Below, piece after piece: positions 52,108-60,216 of a DNA stretch of 64,000 nt; position 1 is the first letter of the stretch; each line of letters begins with the position of its first letter. The position numbers and the translations under genes were made by a program. A model generated the notes under the pieces. That model was not told where the DNA came from. It saw only the letters and a list, made by a program, of their open reading frames with translations, and ran no database searches. Source of the stretch: CAZLDI01 sp964558415 (GTDB lineage: Bacteria > Chloroflexota > Dehalococcoidia > SM23-28-2 > RBG-16-64-32); assembly GCA_964558415.1 (NCBI GenBank), contig CAZLDI010000005.1, positions 62,001 through 126,000 of the forward strand. The letters run 5' to 3'.

Positions 52108-52131
52108 TATATCACTTTAATATGATATAAT
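52108..52131 (+). promoter_or_regulatory. Promoter and candidate operator of the HTH/VapC module
   Basis: A perfect TATAAT (52126-52131) with TTGCGT 19 bp upstream. The inverted repeat TATATCA (52108-52114) and TGATATA (52123-52129), 8-bp spacer, overlaps the -10 and could be the binding site for the HTH protein. The expected start of transcription is about 9 bp before ATG 52147. Confidence 0.55.
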
Positions 52132-52146
52132 TGCCGTTGACTGACA

Positions 52147-52464
52147 ATGGTTAGCGTTTCCGACGAACTGCTGACGGTCGCTGAGGCGGCTGCCCTCCTG
52201 AAGGTGAGCCCATACACGATCTACCGCTGGATCGGGAGCGGGCGGCTTCCCGCAGTGAGGTATTCGCGGCGGGTGATACGACTGCGGCGCAGCGAGGTCG
52301 AAGCCCTTCCGAGCACCGCTGGCCTCCGGAGCGAGGGTCCTCCGCACAAAGGGACCGGCCGCGCCATTCTGCGGTTCGCAGGCATCCTCACCAAACAGGA
52401 GGGCGATGAACTCTGGCGCGCCGTCAAGGAAGCGAGAGAAGCCTCCTTAGATGACCCGCATTGA
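52147..52464 (+). CDS. Excisionase-type HTH DNA-binding protein, likely VapB antitoxin
   Basis: 105 residues. The N-terminal winged helix-turn-helix of the excisionase/MerR-like class (LLTVAEAAALLKVSPYTIYRWIGSGRLPAVR) is clear, followed by a short C-terminal arm that could wrap the toxin. It overlaps the PIN-domain gene by 4 bp. Together they are a toxin-antitoxin pair in which the HTH protein probably represses their promoter. Confidence 0.85.
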   Translation: MVSVSDELLTVAEAAALLKVSPYTIYRWIGSGRLPAVRYSRRVIRLRRSEVEALPSTAGLRSEGPPHKGTGRAILRFAGILTKQEGDELWRAVKEAREASLDDPH

Positions 52465-52874
52465 CGGATTACTTGCTGGACACTTCCATCATCAGGTCGC
52501 TGTTCATTCGTGACACGCGGGTCACGTCGCGGCTCGATGCGATGCGGCCAACTGACTCGGTTTCTACCTCTGTGATTACGCAAGGGGAGCTCCTGTACGG
52601 CGCCGCCCGTACGCTTGGCGCGCGAAGGCACGCGCTGGAGGAGCTGATGATCGAGTTCTTCTCGACGCTGAGCCAGGTGTGGCCGGTTACCACCACCGCG
52701 GCTTCGGCGTACGCTGCGATCAAAGACACTCTTGCTGCCACGGGCCGGATGATACCTGCAAACGATCTCTGGATCGCGGCCATCGCGCTTTCCGGTGGGC
52801 TCACCCTCGTGGCGCACGACGAGCACTTTACGCGTGTCGGCGATCTGCCTCTGGAGGACTGGCTTGAAGACTGA
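52461..52874 (+). CDS. vapC: PIN-domain toxin (VapC family)
   Basis: 137 residues from TTG 52461, overlapping the antitoxin stop in a 4-bp TTGA. PIN acidic residues are intact: Asp7, Glu43, Asp102 and Asp120 (LLDTS, QGELLYG, ANDLWIAA and HDEHF). VapC toxins are RNases, often cutting tRNA or rRNA. The last 11 bases overlap the next gene, which starts at TTG 52864 within its end. Confidence 0.9.
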   Translation: MTDYLLDTSIIRSLFIRDTRVTSRLDAMRPTDSVSTSVITQGELLYGAARTLGARRHALEELMIEFFSTLSQVWPVTTTAASAYAAIKDTLAATGRMIPANDLWIAAIALSGGLTLVAHDEHFTRVGDLPLEDWLED

Positions 52875-53496
52875 ATCCAACATCGAGGCCATCTTCTTCG
52901 ACTTCGGCGGCGTCCTCCTCCAGACCTTCGACGGCGTTGACCACGATGCCATCGAGGCGGAGTTCGGACTTGAACGCAAGCAGCTGCGCAAGATGGTCTA
53001 CGTCGAGAGCCGGTACATGGACCTGCAGGTCGGTAAGTGCACCCTCGAGGACTGGACTGAATCCGTGCGCGCGACATTGCGGGAGCGGTTGGGCGAGAGA
53101 GCGTCTCCTGTCTTCCGCGCGTATTTCGAGGCGGAACACAAACTCAATCCGCAGATGCTTGAACTCGTACAGCGCCTGCAGGGGCAGTACACGCTGGGCA
53201 TCATTTCCAACACCATTCCGGGGATGGAGGATCGGTTGCGGGAGCGGCCGGAGCTGGACTGGTTCAGCATCTTCGATGTCCGTATCGGGTCCGGCGATCT
53301 GGGGATCGCAAAGCCCGACCCACGCATCTTCCTCCACGCCGCGAAGAGCGCCGGCGCGGCGCCCTCCGGGTGCGTCTTCACGGACGACGTGCGCAGCTTC
53401 GCGGATGCGGCCCGCGAGGTGGGCATGCACGGCTTCCAGTTCATCGGCTACGAGCAGTTCGTGGCCGACCTGCAGTCGGTCGGCGTGATCGCGTGA
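52864..53496 (+). CDS. HAD superfamily hydrolase, first of a tandem pair
   Basis: 210 residues from TTG 52864, with GGAGG 6 bases upstream inside the vapC end; the longer frame lacks sense at its start. HAD motifs: FFDFGGVLL (nucleophile Asp and Asp+2 replaced by Gly, as in some HAD acid phosphatases or dehalogenase-like enzymes), IISNTIPG (motif II) and GIAKPDPRIF with VFTDDVRSF (motifs III-IV). It is 30-40 percent alike, by eye, to the next gene in motif regions. Coupled with vapC upstream (11-bp overlap). Confidence 0.85.
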   Translation: MKTESNIEAIFFDFGGVLLQTFDGVDHDAIEAEFGLERKQLRKMVYVESRYMDLQVGKCTLEDWTESVRATLRERLGERASPVFRAYFEAEHKLNPQMLELVQRLQGQYTLGIISNTIPGMEDRLRERPELDWFSIFDVRIGSGDLGIAKPDPRIFLHAAKSAGAAPSGCVFTDDVRSFADAAREVGMHGFQFIGYEQFVADLQSVGVIA

Positions 53497-54104
53497 TCCG
53501 CGCGATCTTCTTCGACTTCGGCGGTGTGCTTGGGCGCTGGGACCGTGCCATAGTCAGCGCCCTGGAGGAGGAGCACGGGCTCCCTGAGGGTGGTGTCCTC
53601 AAGGCGCTCTACGGCACGTCCGGGTGGCGAGAAGTCGAAATTGGGCATCTTCCCATCAGCGATTGGCTCTCGGAGGTGGATGTGGCGCTGGCGGCGGCCG
53701 CCCAAAAGCCCCTCCCCCCTGCGCACACCGTCTGGTCGCGCCTGTGGAATGACATCGATCGGGACGTGATCGGTCTCGCCCAGCGGTTGAGGGCGAATCA
53801 CAAGATAGGCGTGCTCTCCAATACCACTGTAATGCTGGAAGACCAGCTCCTCGCATCGAACGGCATCCACGACATGTGGGACGTCATCATCAACTCCGCC
53901 CGCGTCGGCGTCGCCAAGCCGGACCGCCGCATCTACGAGATCGCCGCCGAAAGCATCGGCGTCGAGCCGTCCGCCTGCATCCACATAGACGACATGGAGG
54001 CGAACGTTGTGGGTGCCCGCGAAGCTGGATTCCAGGCGGTCCACCACGTCGGCGATTCCACCGCGCTCGAGGAGGCGCTTCGCGACCTGGGCGTCGAGTG
54101 GTAG
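53493..54104 (+). CDS. HAD superfamily hydrolase, second of a tandem pair
   Basis: 203 residues from GTG 53493, overlapping the previous stop by 4 bp. It starts VIRAIFFDFGGVLGRWD, with the same FFDFGG motif I, VLSNTTVML, GVAKPDRRIYEIAA and IHIDDMEANV. Both HAD genes look like a duplicate pair. It lies at the end of a four-gene coupled group (HTH, vapC, HAD, HAD). Confidence 0.85.
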   Translation: MIRAIFFDFGGVLGRWDRAIVSALEEEHGLPEGGVLKALYGTSGWREVEIGHLPISDWLSEVDVALAAAAQKPLPPAHTVWSRLWNDIDRDVIGLAQRLRANHKIGVLSNTTVMLEDQLLASNGIHDMWDVIINSARVGVAKPDRRIYEIAAESIGVEPSACIHIDDMEANVVGAREAGFQAVHHVGDSTALEEALRDLGVEW

Positions 54105-54149
54105 AGATGCGGCTTCACGTCGCATCTCGCCGACGCCTGACACCCGTCG

Positions 54150-54178
54150 TTGACAGGCCCACGGCACTTGGATACGAT
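54150..54178 (+). promoter_or_regulatory. Strong promoter for the IscA-type gene
   Basis: A perfect TTGACA (54150-54155) and TACGAT (54173-54178, 4 of 6) with a 17-bp spacer. It lies 47 bp before ATG 54225, with GAGGTG near 54213. Confidence 0.65.
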
Positions 54179-54224
54179 AGAGTCGCAATAAGACAAGCAA
54201 CCGCTTCCTAAATCGAGGTGTCCC

Positions 54225-54590
54225 ATGATGACGATGACTGATAAGGCGCTGGTCAAGGCCAGAGAGCTGTTCAAAGAGAAGGGGCTCGCCGAAGAGGCCG
54301 GCCTGCGCGTCTTCGTCGTCGGCGGCGGTTGCTCCGGCTACCAGTACGGTATGGCCCTCGCCCGCGAGGTCGACGAAGAGGACCTCATCGTCGACCACGA
54401 GGGCATCAAGCTGATCGTCGACCCGGATAGCGCCCCGCTGCTCGAAGGCGCCGAGATCGACTACGTGGACGACCTGATGAAGGCCGGCTTCACGATCTTC
54501 AACCCGAACGCCGTGAAGTCCTGCGCCTGCGGCACCTCCTTCCAGACCGCCGAAGGCGGCGGCCAGGCGAGGGCCTGCGGCAGCCACTAG
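54225..54590 (+). CDS. Iron-sulfur cluster carrier, HesB/IscA/ErpA family
   Basis: 121 residues; an ATG pair lies at 54225 and 54228. The three conserved cysteines are Cys36 (GGGCSGYQYG), Cys100 and Cys102 (SCACGTSF). It probably carries or transfers [Fe-S] clusters to target enzymes. It has its own promoter and terminator, so it is monocistronic. A C-terminal tail rich in Gly and a further Cys is longer than in typical IscA proteins. Confidence 0.92.
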   Translation: MMTMTDKALVKARELFKEKGLAEEAGLRVFVVGGGCSGYQYGMALAREVDEEDLIVDHEGIKLIVDPDSAPLLEGAEIDYVDDLMKAGFTIFNPNAVKSCACGTSFQTAEGGGQARACGSH

Positions 54591-54615
54591 ACCGCGAAAC
54601 TCGAAGCGCGAATCG

Positions 54616-54642
54616 GGCCCGGTGCGAAAGCGCCGGGCCTTT
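54616..54642 (+). terminator. Intrinsic terminator after the IscA-type gene
   Basis: A 10-bp stem (GGCCCGGTGC with GCGCCGGGCC, one T-G pair) with a GAAA tetraloop, followed by three T and TTGCTT. Confidence 0.8.
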
Positions 54643-54837
54643 GCTTAGGTTTACACAGCATGCCCGACCAATATTTGGACTTGCGCGAGATCGCCCCGAT
54701 GGCCTAACGAAGAAGTGGTCGGCTGGGCACTGCCACCTCGCCCTCCAGACCAACCTCCACGAGGTCCTGGTGAAGGACTGAGAGAGGATCGCGGGGATGA
54801 TGAGCGTGGCGGTGTGGCGCTAGCGGGTGGACGGAGT
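54643..54837 (+). other. Gap with no assignable gene
   Basis: 195 bp between the terminator and the convergent lipoprotein. One frame reads about 20 codons from the TGG at 54716 (AGHCHLALQTNLHEVLVKD) before a stop, and resumes after it, as if a coding fragment had decayed. I cannot name its source. Confidence 0.3.
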
Positions 54838-56247
54838 CTATCGAGCTTCCTCTATTGGCAGAGGTTCGTCCATCTCGTCGAGATCGTCGGCGCTCAAAAT
54901 GTGGTCGAACATTGGGCTTCGCGGATCATTGCTTGGCGGCAGCCGGTAAAACAATAGCCCAACATATTTGGATAGAAGCTTGCGTGCACGCGAGAAGAAG
55001 ACCTCCTCGCTAGGCGGTTCGCCATAGAACTCGGGCGTCATCCGAAAGAACGATATCATCGCCTTTGGGTCTTCGGGTGTACCCTTTAGCCCGAACAGGT
55101 ATCGGAAGTGGCTTGTCTTGTCATAGAGGTCTACAGCTGTGACGCCGATCAGCACAGCCTCCGGATCCGCGTAGGCCTCCGGGAACAGATCACCTACGTA
55201 GTCAATCAGCGCGGCCGCATCTGCCTGTTGACGCAAGGGATCGGCTATTTCGGCGGGCACAGCCTTCGGTGTCAGCACCGTTATGGTCAGTCCGTACCGA
55301 TCCAGATAATGGTCAACGAGGTGATACACAAGAGCCGGAGATACCAGACCGAGCGGCACCAAACACACTCGCCTGCCGCTCCCCGCACAAGAGTTTTGGG
55401 CGATCGGTTGGAGTTCCGTCTGCGCCGCCAGACAGCCGTCGAATTCCTCGCTGATGCAAGGCGCTTCTGGGAATAATAGATCGCGGTAGGGCCGAGCCTC
55501 GGCTGGACGTTCAGGGATCTCGATCGGCTGATTGTAGCTCACGAACTCGTACTGTGCAGTCGTGACGACCCCGACATGTTCCAATTCGATATCGGTCCGA
55601 ACCTCAAGAGCGAAAGGTAGTTCGCTGTCGCTCGAGATCCACAATTCAATCTCTGCACTACCATCCGCGTCGTCTAATAGTTCGATAGTCTCGTCATCCC
55701 CGGCTGCCAGATCGATTAGGTCAGCCGGTGCAGCCAGATGAATGAGTGCCATATCCGCGGCGGCATCATCCGACAGTTTCGGGACCCCCCTCATAGCCCC
55801 TGTTATCACATCGTAGTCCAATAGATACGCGCCAATGCCGCCTGCGGGAATCTCTTCCGGCCTCGTGCCCTGACTCCACGGGCTCTGTACGAACCATTCT
55901 CCGTCGCGCGTGTGGAAATACATGTCTTCGGGCACGTACAGCAGCTCGTCCACGTTGTCGCCATCCTCGGATCCGCCCTTCAGGAACGTGCGACTGTAGG
56001 ACAGTTCGCCCCCCTCGTATCCGGCCAAGCCATCGACCGTATACTTCGTGTCCAGAGCCTGCTGGGTCATCTTGAACCGAACCTCATACGATCGTTGCTC
56101 ACGAAGTCGCTCCCGTGAGACAGCGACGATATGGCCTATCGAGTTGCTTTCGTCCACAGTGGGCGCTGGATCACCCCCGCCGAAACATGCTGCAAGGAGA
56201 ATTATGGGAGCGGCCACGACAGGCACAGGCAAACGGTGGCGAGTCAT
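54838..56247 (-). CDS. Lipoprotein with LppX-like domain and archaemetzincin-like domain lacking the zinc motif
   Basis: 469 residues from ATG 56247. The signal ends in lipobox LLAAC (Cys21). Residues about 45-265 have a beta-rich LppX/LprG-like character (repeated VDELLYVPEDMYFH, DGEWFVQ). Residues about 290-465 resemble an archaemetzincin: VLIGVTAVDLYD, FRYLFGLKG and ISFFRMTPEFYG line up with family motifs. At the site where HELGH would be, this protein has LSKYVGLLFYR (about 424-434), and the CVM motif is also gone. It is therefore probably not an active peptidase of this type. Assignment to the family is inference by eye. Confidence 0.6.
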   Translation of the reverse strand: MTRHRLPVPVVAAPIILLAACFGGGDPAPTVDESNSIGHIVAVSRERLREQRSYEVRFKMTQQALDTKYTVDGLAGYEGGELSYSRTFLKGGSEDGDNVDELLYVPEDMYFHTRDGEWFVQSPWSQGTRPEEIPAGGIGAYLLDYDVITGAMRGVPKLSDDAAADMALIHLAAPADLIDLAAGDDETIELLDDADGSAEIELWISSDSELPFALEVRTDIELEHVGVVTTAQYEFVSYNQPIEIPERPAEARPYRDLLFPEAPCISEEFDGCLAAQTELQPIAQNSCAGSGRRVCLVPLGLVSPALVYHLVDHYLDRYGLTITVLTPKAVPAEIADPLRQQADAAALIDYVGDLFPEAYADPEAVLIGVTAVDLYDKTSHFRYLFGLKGTPEDPKAMISFFRMTPEFYGEPPSEEVFFSRARKLLSKYVGLLFYRLPPSNDPRSPMFDHILSADDLDEMDEPLPIEEAR

Positions 56248-56289
56248 CTCAGCTGTACGCGCACTCAAAATTCGACAATGCTACGCGCG

Positions 56290-56298
56290 ATTATACCA
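56290..56298 (-). promoter_or_regulatory. Extended -10 promoter for the lipoprotein gene
   Basis: The minus strand reads TGGTATAAT, a perfect TATAAT with an upstream TG. It lies 43 bp before ATG 56247. No good -35. Confidence 0.55.
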
Positions 56299-56348
56299 AC
56301 GCGCCTTCCCTTGCCTGCCTCACCCCCTTCCGCTACCCTTAACCCACC

Positions 56349-57317
56349 ATGACCGAGATCCCGCCCGCCGCTCGCGAAGCTCCCCTCGCGTCGGCCTCCG
56401 GCGACGGCAAGTCGCCCAAGCGCGGCACCGAGCCCCTCACCTTCCGCGAGAAGCTCGCCGCCGGTCTCTTCGTGATCTCCGTGGAGGTCGACCCGCCGCA
56501 CGGGCTCAGCGCGCGCAAGGCCGTCCAGGGCACGCAGCTCCTCAAGGACGCCGGCGTCGACGCCGTTAACGTCGGCGATAGCCCCACCGCGAAGGTGCGG
56601 ATGTCCCCGCTCGCGATGTCCGTCCTCCTCCAGCGCGAGGTCGGCGTCGACATCGTGATGCACTACACCACTCGCGACCGCAACGCCATGGCGATCCACA
56701 GCGACATGGTGGGCGCGCATGTCCTTGACATCCGCAACATCCTCTGCCTGCGCGGCGACCCGCCGTCCGTCGGCGGCTACACGGACATCGTCGGCGTCTG
56801 GGACGTCAGCGCCGTCGGCCTGATTCGCTTCCTCAAGCTGCTCAACGACGGCGTCGACTTCAGCGGCAAGCCGGTGCGCGGCCAGGCGTCGTTCTTCATC
56901 GGCGGCTCAGCCAACCTCAACGCCGACCCGCTGGAGCCGGAGTTGCGCCTGATGCGCCGCAAGGTAGAGGCGGGCGCGCACTTCTTCGTGACCCAGAACG
57001 TCTTCGAGGAAAAGAAGCTGGAGACGTTCCTGGACCAGGCCGCGAAGTTCAAGAAGCCGATCATCGTCGGCGTCCTGCCGCTGGCCAACTCGCGCCACGC
57101 CGAGTTCCTGCACAACGAAGTCCCCGGCATGTATCTGCCGGACGCGGTCCGCGACCGCATGCGTCGCGCCGGTGACGAGAACGGCCCGCGCGAAGGCCAG
57201 GCGATGGCACGTGACTTCATCGCGCTCTGCCGCGAGAAGGCCGCGGGGGTCTATATCGTCCCCTCCTTCGGCCGCTACGACATCGTGGCGGCGCTGGTGG
57301 CCGGGGCGCGCGGTTAG
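56349..57317 (+). CDS. metF: Methylenetetrahydrofolate reductase (MetF family)
   Basis: 322 residues. The FAD-binding TIM barrel of MetF is recognisable: the acidic start in FVISVEVDPPHG, HYTTRDRN, ILCLRGDPP and GGSANLN, then FFVTQNVFEEKKLE. It reduces methylene-THF to methyl-THF for methionine synthesis, or runs in a C1 pathway. A second, broken copy of its 3' end lies at 57795. No transit or partner gene (methionine synthase) is near. Confidence 0.9.
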   Translation: MTEIPPAAREAPLASASGDGKSPKRGTEPLTFREKLAAGLFVISVEVDPPHGLSARKAVQGTQLLKDAGVDAVNVGDSPTAKVRMSPLAMSVLLQREVGVDIVMHYTTRDRNAMAIHSDMVGAHVLDIRNILCLRGDPPSVGGYTDIVGVWDVSAVGLIRFLKLLNDGVDFSGKPVRGQASFFIGGSANLNADPLEPELRLMRRKVEAGAHFFVTQNVFEEKKLETFLDQAAKFKKPIIVGVLPLANSRHAEFLHNEVPGMYLPDAVRDRMRRAGDENGPREGQAMARDFIALCREKAAGVYIVPSFGRYDIVAALVAGARG

Positions 57318-57324
57318 TCGGTTC

Positions 57325-57353
57325 TGGACAATCGTTTGTCGCACCCCCATAAT
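57325..57353 (+). promoter_or_regulatory. Strong promoter for the rhodanese gene
   Basis: TGGACA (57325-57330, 5 of 6) and CATAAT (57348-57353, 5 of 6) with a 17-bp spacer. It lies between metF and the rhodanese gene and gives the rhodanese its own start. Confidence 0.65.
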
Positions 57354-57389
57354 TTCTGTGCAACACGCGGAGTCCCAAGGAGGTAGCCC

Positions 57390-57776
57390 ATGGCAATCAC
57401 AAAGGCTCTCGACATCGTCGCCGGAGCGAAGAGCGAGATCGACAACCTGAGCGTGGATCAGGTCAAGCAGGAGATGGCCGGCGGTGCCGTCGTCGTTGAT
57501 ATCCGCGACAAGGAGGAGCGCACGCTGAACGGCGCCATCCCCGGCTCGCAGCACGTTTCGCGCGGGATCCTGGAATTCGTCGCTGATCCCACGCTGCCGG
57601 TTTATAAGGACTTCTTCCAGCAGGACCAGCGCATAATCCTCCACTGCGCCTCGGGCGGGCGCTCGGCTCTGGGCGCCAAGGCGTTGAAAGACATGGGCTA
57701 CACCAACGTCGCCCACCTTGAAACCGGATTCAAAGGCTGGAAGGAAGCAGGCGCGCCCGTCGAGCAGGCGCCCTGA
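57390..57776 (+). CDS. Single-domain rhodanese (sulfurtransferase)
   Basis: 128 residues, AGGAGG before ATG 57390. The rhodanese fold holds VVDIRDKEER, the active-site Cys86 in HCASGGRSALG (C-x4-R loop) and HLETGFKGWKEAG. It transfers sulfur from thiosulfate or a persulfide to a cyanide or protein acceptor. The loop reads CASGGRS, as in many rhodanese proteins of this size. It has its own promoter and no downstream operon. Confidence 0.92.
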   Translation: MAITKALDIVAGAKSEIDNLSVDQVKQEMAGGAVVVDIRDKEERTLNGAIPGSQHVSRGILEFVADPTLPVYKDFFQQDQRIILHCASGGRSALGAKALKDMGYTNVAHLETGFKGWKEAGAPVEQAP

Positions 57777-57794
57777 GCAACACCCCCACACCAT

Positions 57795-57916
57795 CGCCCT
57801 CTGGCCGGAGAAGGCCGCGAGCGTCTACATCGTCCCCTCCTTCGGCCCGCTAGGGCATCGTGGCGGAGCTGGTGGCGGAGATGAGGGACGGGGAACCGGC
57901 GTTGGATGACGACTGA
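57795..57916 (+). pseudogene. Decayed 3' fragment of a metF-like gene
   Basis: The bases read IALWPEKAASVYIVPSFG, matching the end of the metF at 56349 (IALCREKAAGVYIVPSFG), then a one-base change breaks the frame, which continues in another frame as GIVAELVAEMRDG to a stop at 57914-57916. It is a relic of a metF paralogue or of a duplication; the sequence was not a copy of the whole gene. Confidence 0.75.
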
Positions 57917-57958
57917 CAGTTTTCCTATGCCAGCAGCCATATCGGCGAACCGCTGGAT

Positions 57959-59542
57959 CTAAGGCGGCGCGCCAAGATTCTGCCAATTCTCCCAGATGGA
58001 TGTATTCCAGCGGCGGCTGAAGACGACACTCCCACTGCGGCAAAGCACGAAGAGATAGTCGTCCGCCGGAGGCAGGTTGGAATTTGCCGGGCTGCTCGTG
58101 CAGTAGCCGTCTAGGAACGGACGGTACCATGGAGACCAAGCGCCGGAGTCCGACGTGCGGAATGCCTGCCAGACGAACCCTGGTTCGGTGTTGCTATGTA
58201 CGTATATTCGCCAGCCGCCGAGATAGAAGTCGGTAGCGGCCGGAGCGCTCACCAGACCGCCGTTTGGGACGACGGCCCAGGAACTCCACGTGGAGCCGTT
58301 GAATTGCGTATACCAGATGGGCGCCAGAGGGCTTGATGCTGACCCAATACCCCGGCAGAAGACGTAGAGGTTGATTCGCCAGTCGGCGGCCGGACTGCTG
58401 GTGCAGCCTCCCGGAGGCGCTGCCTGGCCGGAAGGGCCGATGTGCTGCCAGGCCGTCCAGTTACTCGCCAAGCTGCAGTTCGAGGATGCGGCGGGGCAGG
58501 ACCGCTGCCAAACGCTGTTGTCCAGCCCGACGACGAACGCCCGTAACGACGAGCCGTACTCCGTAACTGCCGGGCCGGTAATTCCGACGCCGCCGAGATC
58601 GATCCAGCTTTCCCAGGAACTCCCGTTATAGCGCTTCGCGCTGATTCCTCCGCCCGTGTTTCGGCAAGACAGCCAGAGATGATTCGTACTGTAGGCCATT
58701 GCAGCTGGAGGACTCGTGCACACGCCATCGCCGTTGGCGGGTATGTTCCAGCCGTACCAGAGGTTTGAGCTCCGGACGTGCTTGTTCCAGCGCACAGCCC
58801 CGTTGCCGTTGAGGGCGAACACCCACAGCCGCCACCCCAACCCCGGCTCGTTGTAGTCGGTCGCTGCCGGTGCGTCGTCGAGGATGATGACGTGGCCCGG
58901 CTGCACACCGTTGTCGAAGTAGTAGCGGCGGATAATGGTCGTCCAGACTTCACCTTGATCCCCGCACGTCTTACTTCCTTCCTGCGACATCACCCAGCCT
59001 GGGGCTGGCGCACCTGCCCAGTACCCGCATGGGTCTCCCACGAAACCGCTTCTATGCGACGCCTCAAAGGCCGTCACGCCACGCGTCATTCGACTCGCGG
59101 CCCAGATCGAGTCCGCTGCTCCTTCGATTGCTGCTATGTCTTGAGACGTAAAGCCCGATGGGTAGCCCGGCCCCCACACTTGTGAAGAACTTCCAGAGGA
59201 CGTAACGTCGTAACATTGGCCGCCAAGCCAACCCTTAGGCCCGTTGTTGACCCACCACCAGGCGAAATTCCTTACCGACATCCCCCCGGCTTGAAGTGAG
59301 GATGCTGGCCAGAACGGAAACCACTCTCGGGCCAACGACTCCTTGACGTAAGTTTTGAAATCTCTCGTCCAGATGGTATAAGTTGCACCCCAGTTCGCGT
59401 TGTTGTGGTAGATCCGTATTGTGGAGGGAGGCATGAAATCAGACGAGTAGCCTGAGCACGAGGCGAGGGACGGCGTTGCGCCCGGCGTTATAGTCACGAC
59501 TAACACGAACACAAAGAATGCTCCGACGGCAAGCCTGGTCAC
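57959..59542 (-). CDS. Secreted SpoIID/LytB domain protein with beta-propeller lectin-like domain
   Basis: 527 residues from GTG 59542. Signal peptide (about 1-28), then a SpoIID/LytB-like domain (about 30-210): FKTYVKESLAREWFPFW, AGGMSVRNFAWW, CYDVTSSGSSSQVWGPG and FEASHRSGF match the family motifs. From about 230 to the end, repeats with LWVFALNG, LWLSCRNTG and FVVGLDNSVWQ form a beta-propeller of the PLL/tectonin lectin type. SpoIID cuts peptidoglycan glycan strands in spore-formers; here the role is likely cell-wall remodelling. The C-terminal lectin could bind wall glycan. Confidence 0.8.
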   Translation of the reverse strand: MTRLAVGAFFVFVLVVTITPGATPSLASCSGYSSDFMPPSTIRIYHNNANWGATYTIWTRDFKTYVKESLAREWFPFWPASSLQAGGMSVRNFAWWWVNNGPKGWLGGQCYDVTSSGSSSQVWGPGYPSGFTSQDIAAIEGAADSIWAASRMTRGVTAFEASHRSGFVGDPCGYWAGAPAPGWVMSQEGSKTCGDQGEVWTTIIRRYYFDNGVQPGHVIILDDAPAATDYNEPGLGWRLWVFALNGNGAVRWNKHVRSSNLWYGWNIPANGDGVCTSPPAAMAYSTNHLWLSCRNTGGGISAKRYNGSSWESWIDLGGVGITGPAVTEYGSSLRAFVVGLDNSVWQRSCPAASSNCSLASNWTAWQHIGPSGQAAPPGGCTSSPAADWRINLYVFCRGIGSASSPLAPIWYTQFNGSTWSSWAVVPNGGLVSAPAATDFYLGGWRIYVHSNTEPGFVWQAFRTSDSGAWSPWYRPFLDGYCTSSPANSNLPPADDYLFVLCRSGSVVFSRRWNTSIWENWQNLGAPP

Positions 59543-59587
59543 GTTAGCGCCTTATCCACTTGCAACGTTCAAAGTCTCTCTTGTGAA

Positions 59588-60160
59588 CTAGGGCGTAACG
59601 ACGGTGGTGGTTATCGTGTTCGATTCAGTCGTTTCCGTGCCGGGTTCATATGCTCCAATCGTGAAGGCTCCTAGACTCGATCCCATGGGAACTTGTAGGC
59701 TGACCGCAAGTATCCCGGCACCGGTGCCCAAGGACCACCTGAGGTATCCTGCGTACCCTACAATAGAGCCGGTCCCCGCCTCAAGGTGCGACGATTCATA
59801 GATCGCTGAGTCGTTCGACCACGTTATGACTACATCAGTTCCAGGTACCCCATTTACCTCGTACTTCAAGCGGTAAACGAGCAGATCACCCGGGCGCGCT
59901 TCAGTGGGACCTTCCAAACGCATCGCGATACGAGAGCAGTCCCCAGCTGGGCAGGGTATACTGCCGGGTGACGGCAGCGGGGACAGCGTGACGCTAGGCA
60001 CGGGTGTTTCGAGCGGAAGCGTGGCTACCGGCGTCGGCGTCTCCACCTGTTGCACCAACACCTGCTCCTCCCCGCCCGGTGAGACGACAGCGTAGGTACC
60101 GATGATGGTTCCGCCGACGGCGATGAGACCTGCTAGAGCCAAGAAGGGCCTGTACATCAT
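59588..60160 (-). CDS. Membrane-anchored hypothetical protein with Pro-rich linker and Ig-like domain
   Basis: 190 residues from ATG 60160 (a second ATG follows). The N-terminus holds one membrane segment (about 3-23). A Pro/Thr/Val linker (about 35-65) leads to a Cys-pair (CPAGDC) and then an immunoglobulin-like beta domain (about 75-190) of the DUF11 or CARDB type, ending at the C-terminus. It is probably displayed at the cell surface. The promoter upstream contains a nine-base C tract in the spacer. Confidence 0.65.
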   Translation of the reverse strand: MMYRPFLALAGLIAVGGTIIGTYAVVSPGGEEQVLVQQVETPTPVATLPLETPVPSVTLSPLPSPGSIPCPAGDCSRIAMRLEGPTEARPGDLLVYRLKYEVNGVPGTDVVITWSNDSAIYESSHLEAGTGSIVGYAGYLRWSLGTGAGILAVSLQVPMGSSLGAFTIGAYEPGTETTESNTITTTVVTP

Positions 60161-60216
60161 CGTTACCACCAACAAGAGAACGCCGAAATAGATCGGTGCT
60201 TCCTGTGTGCGCCCTC

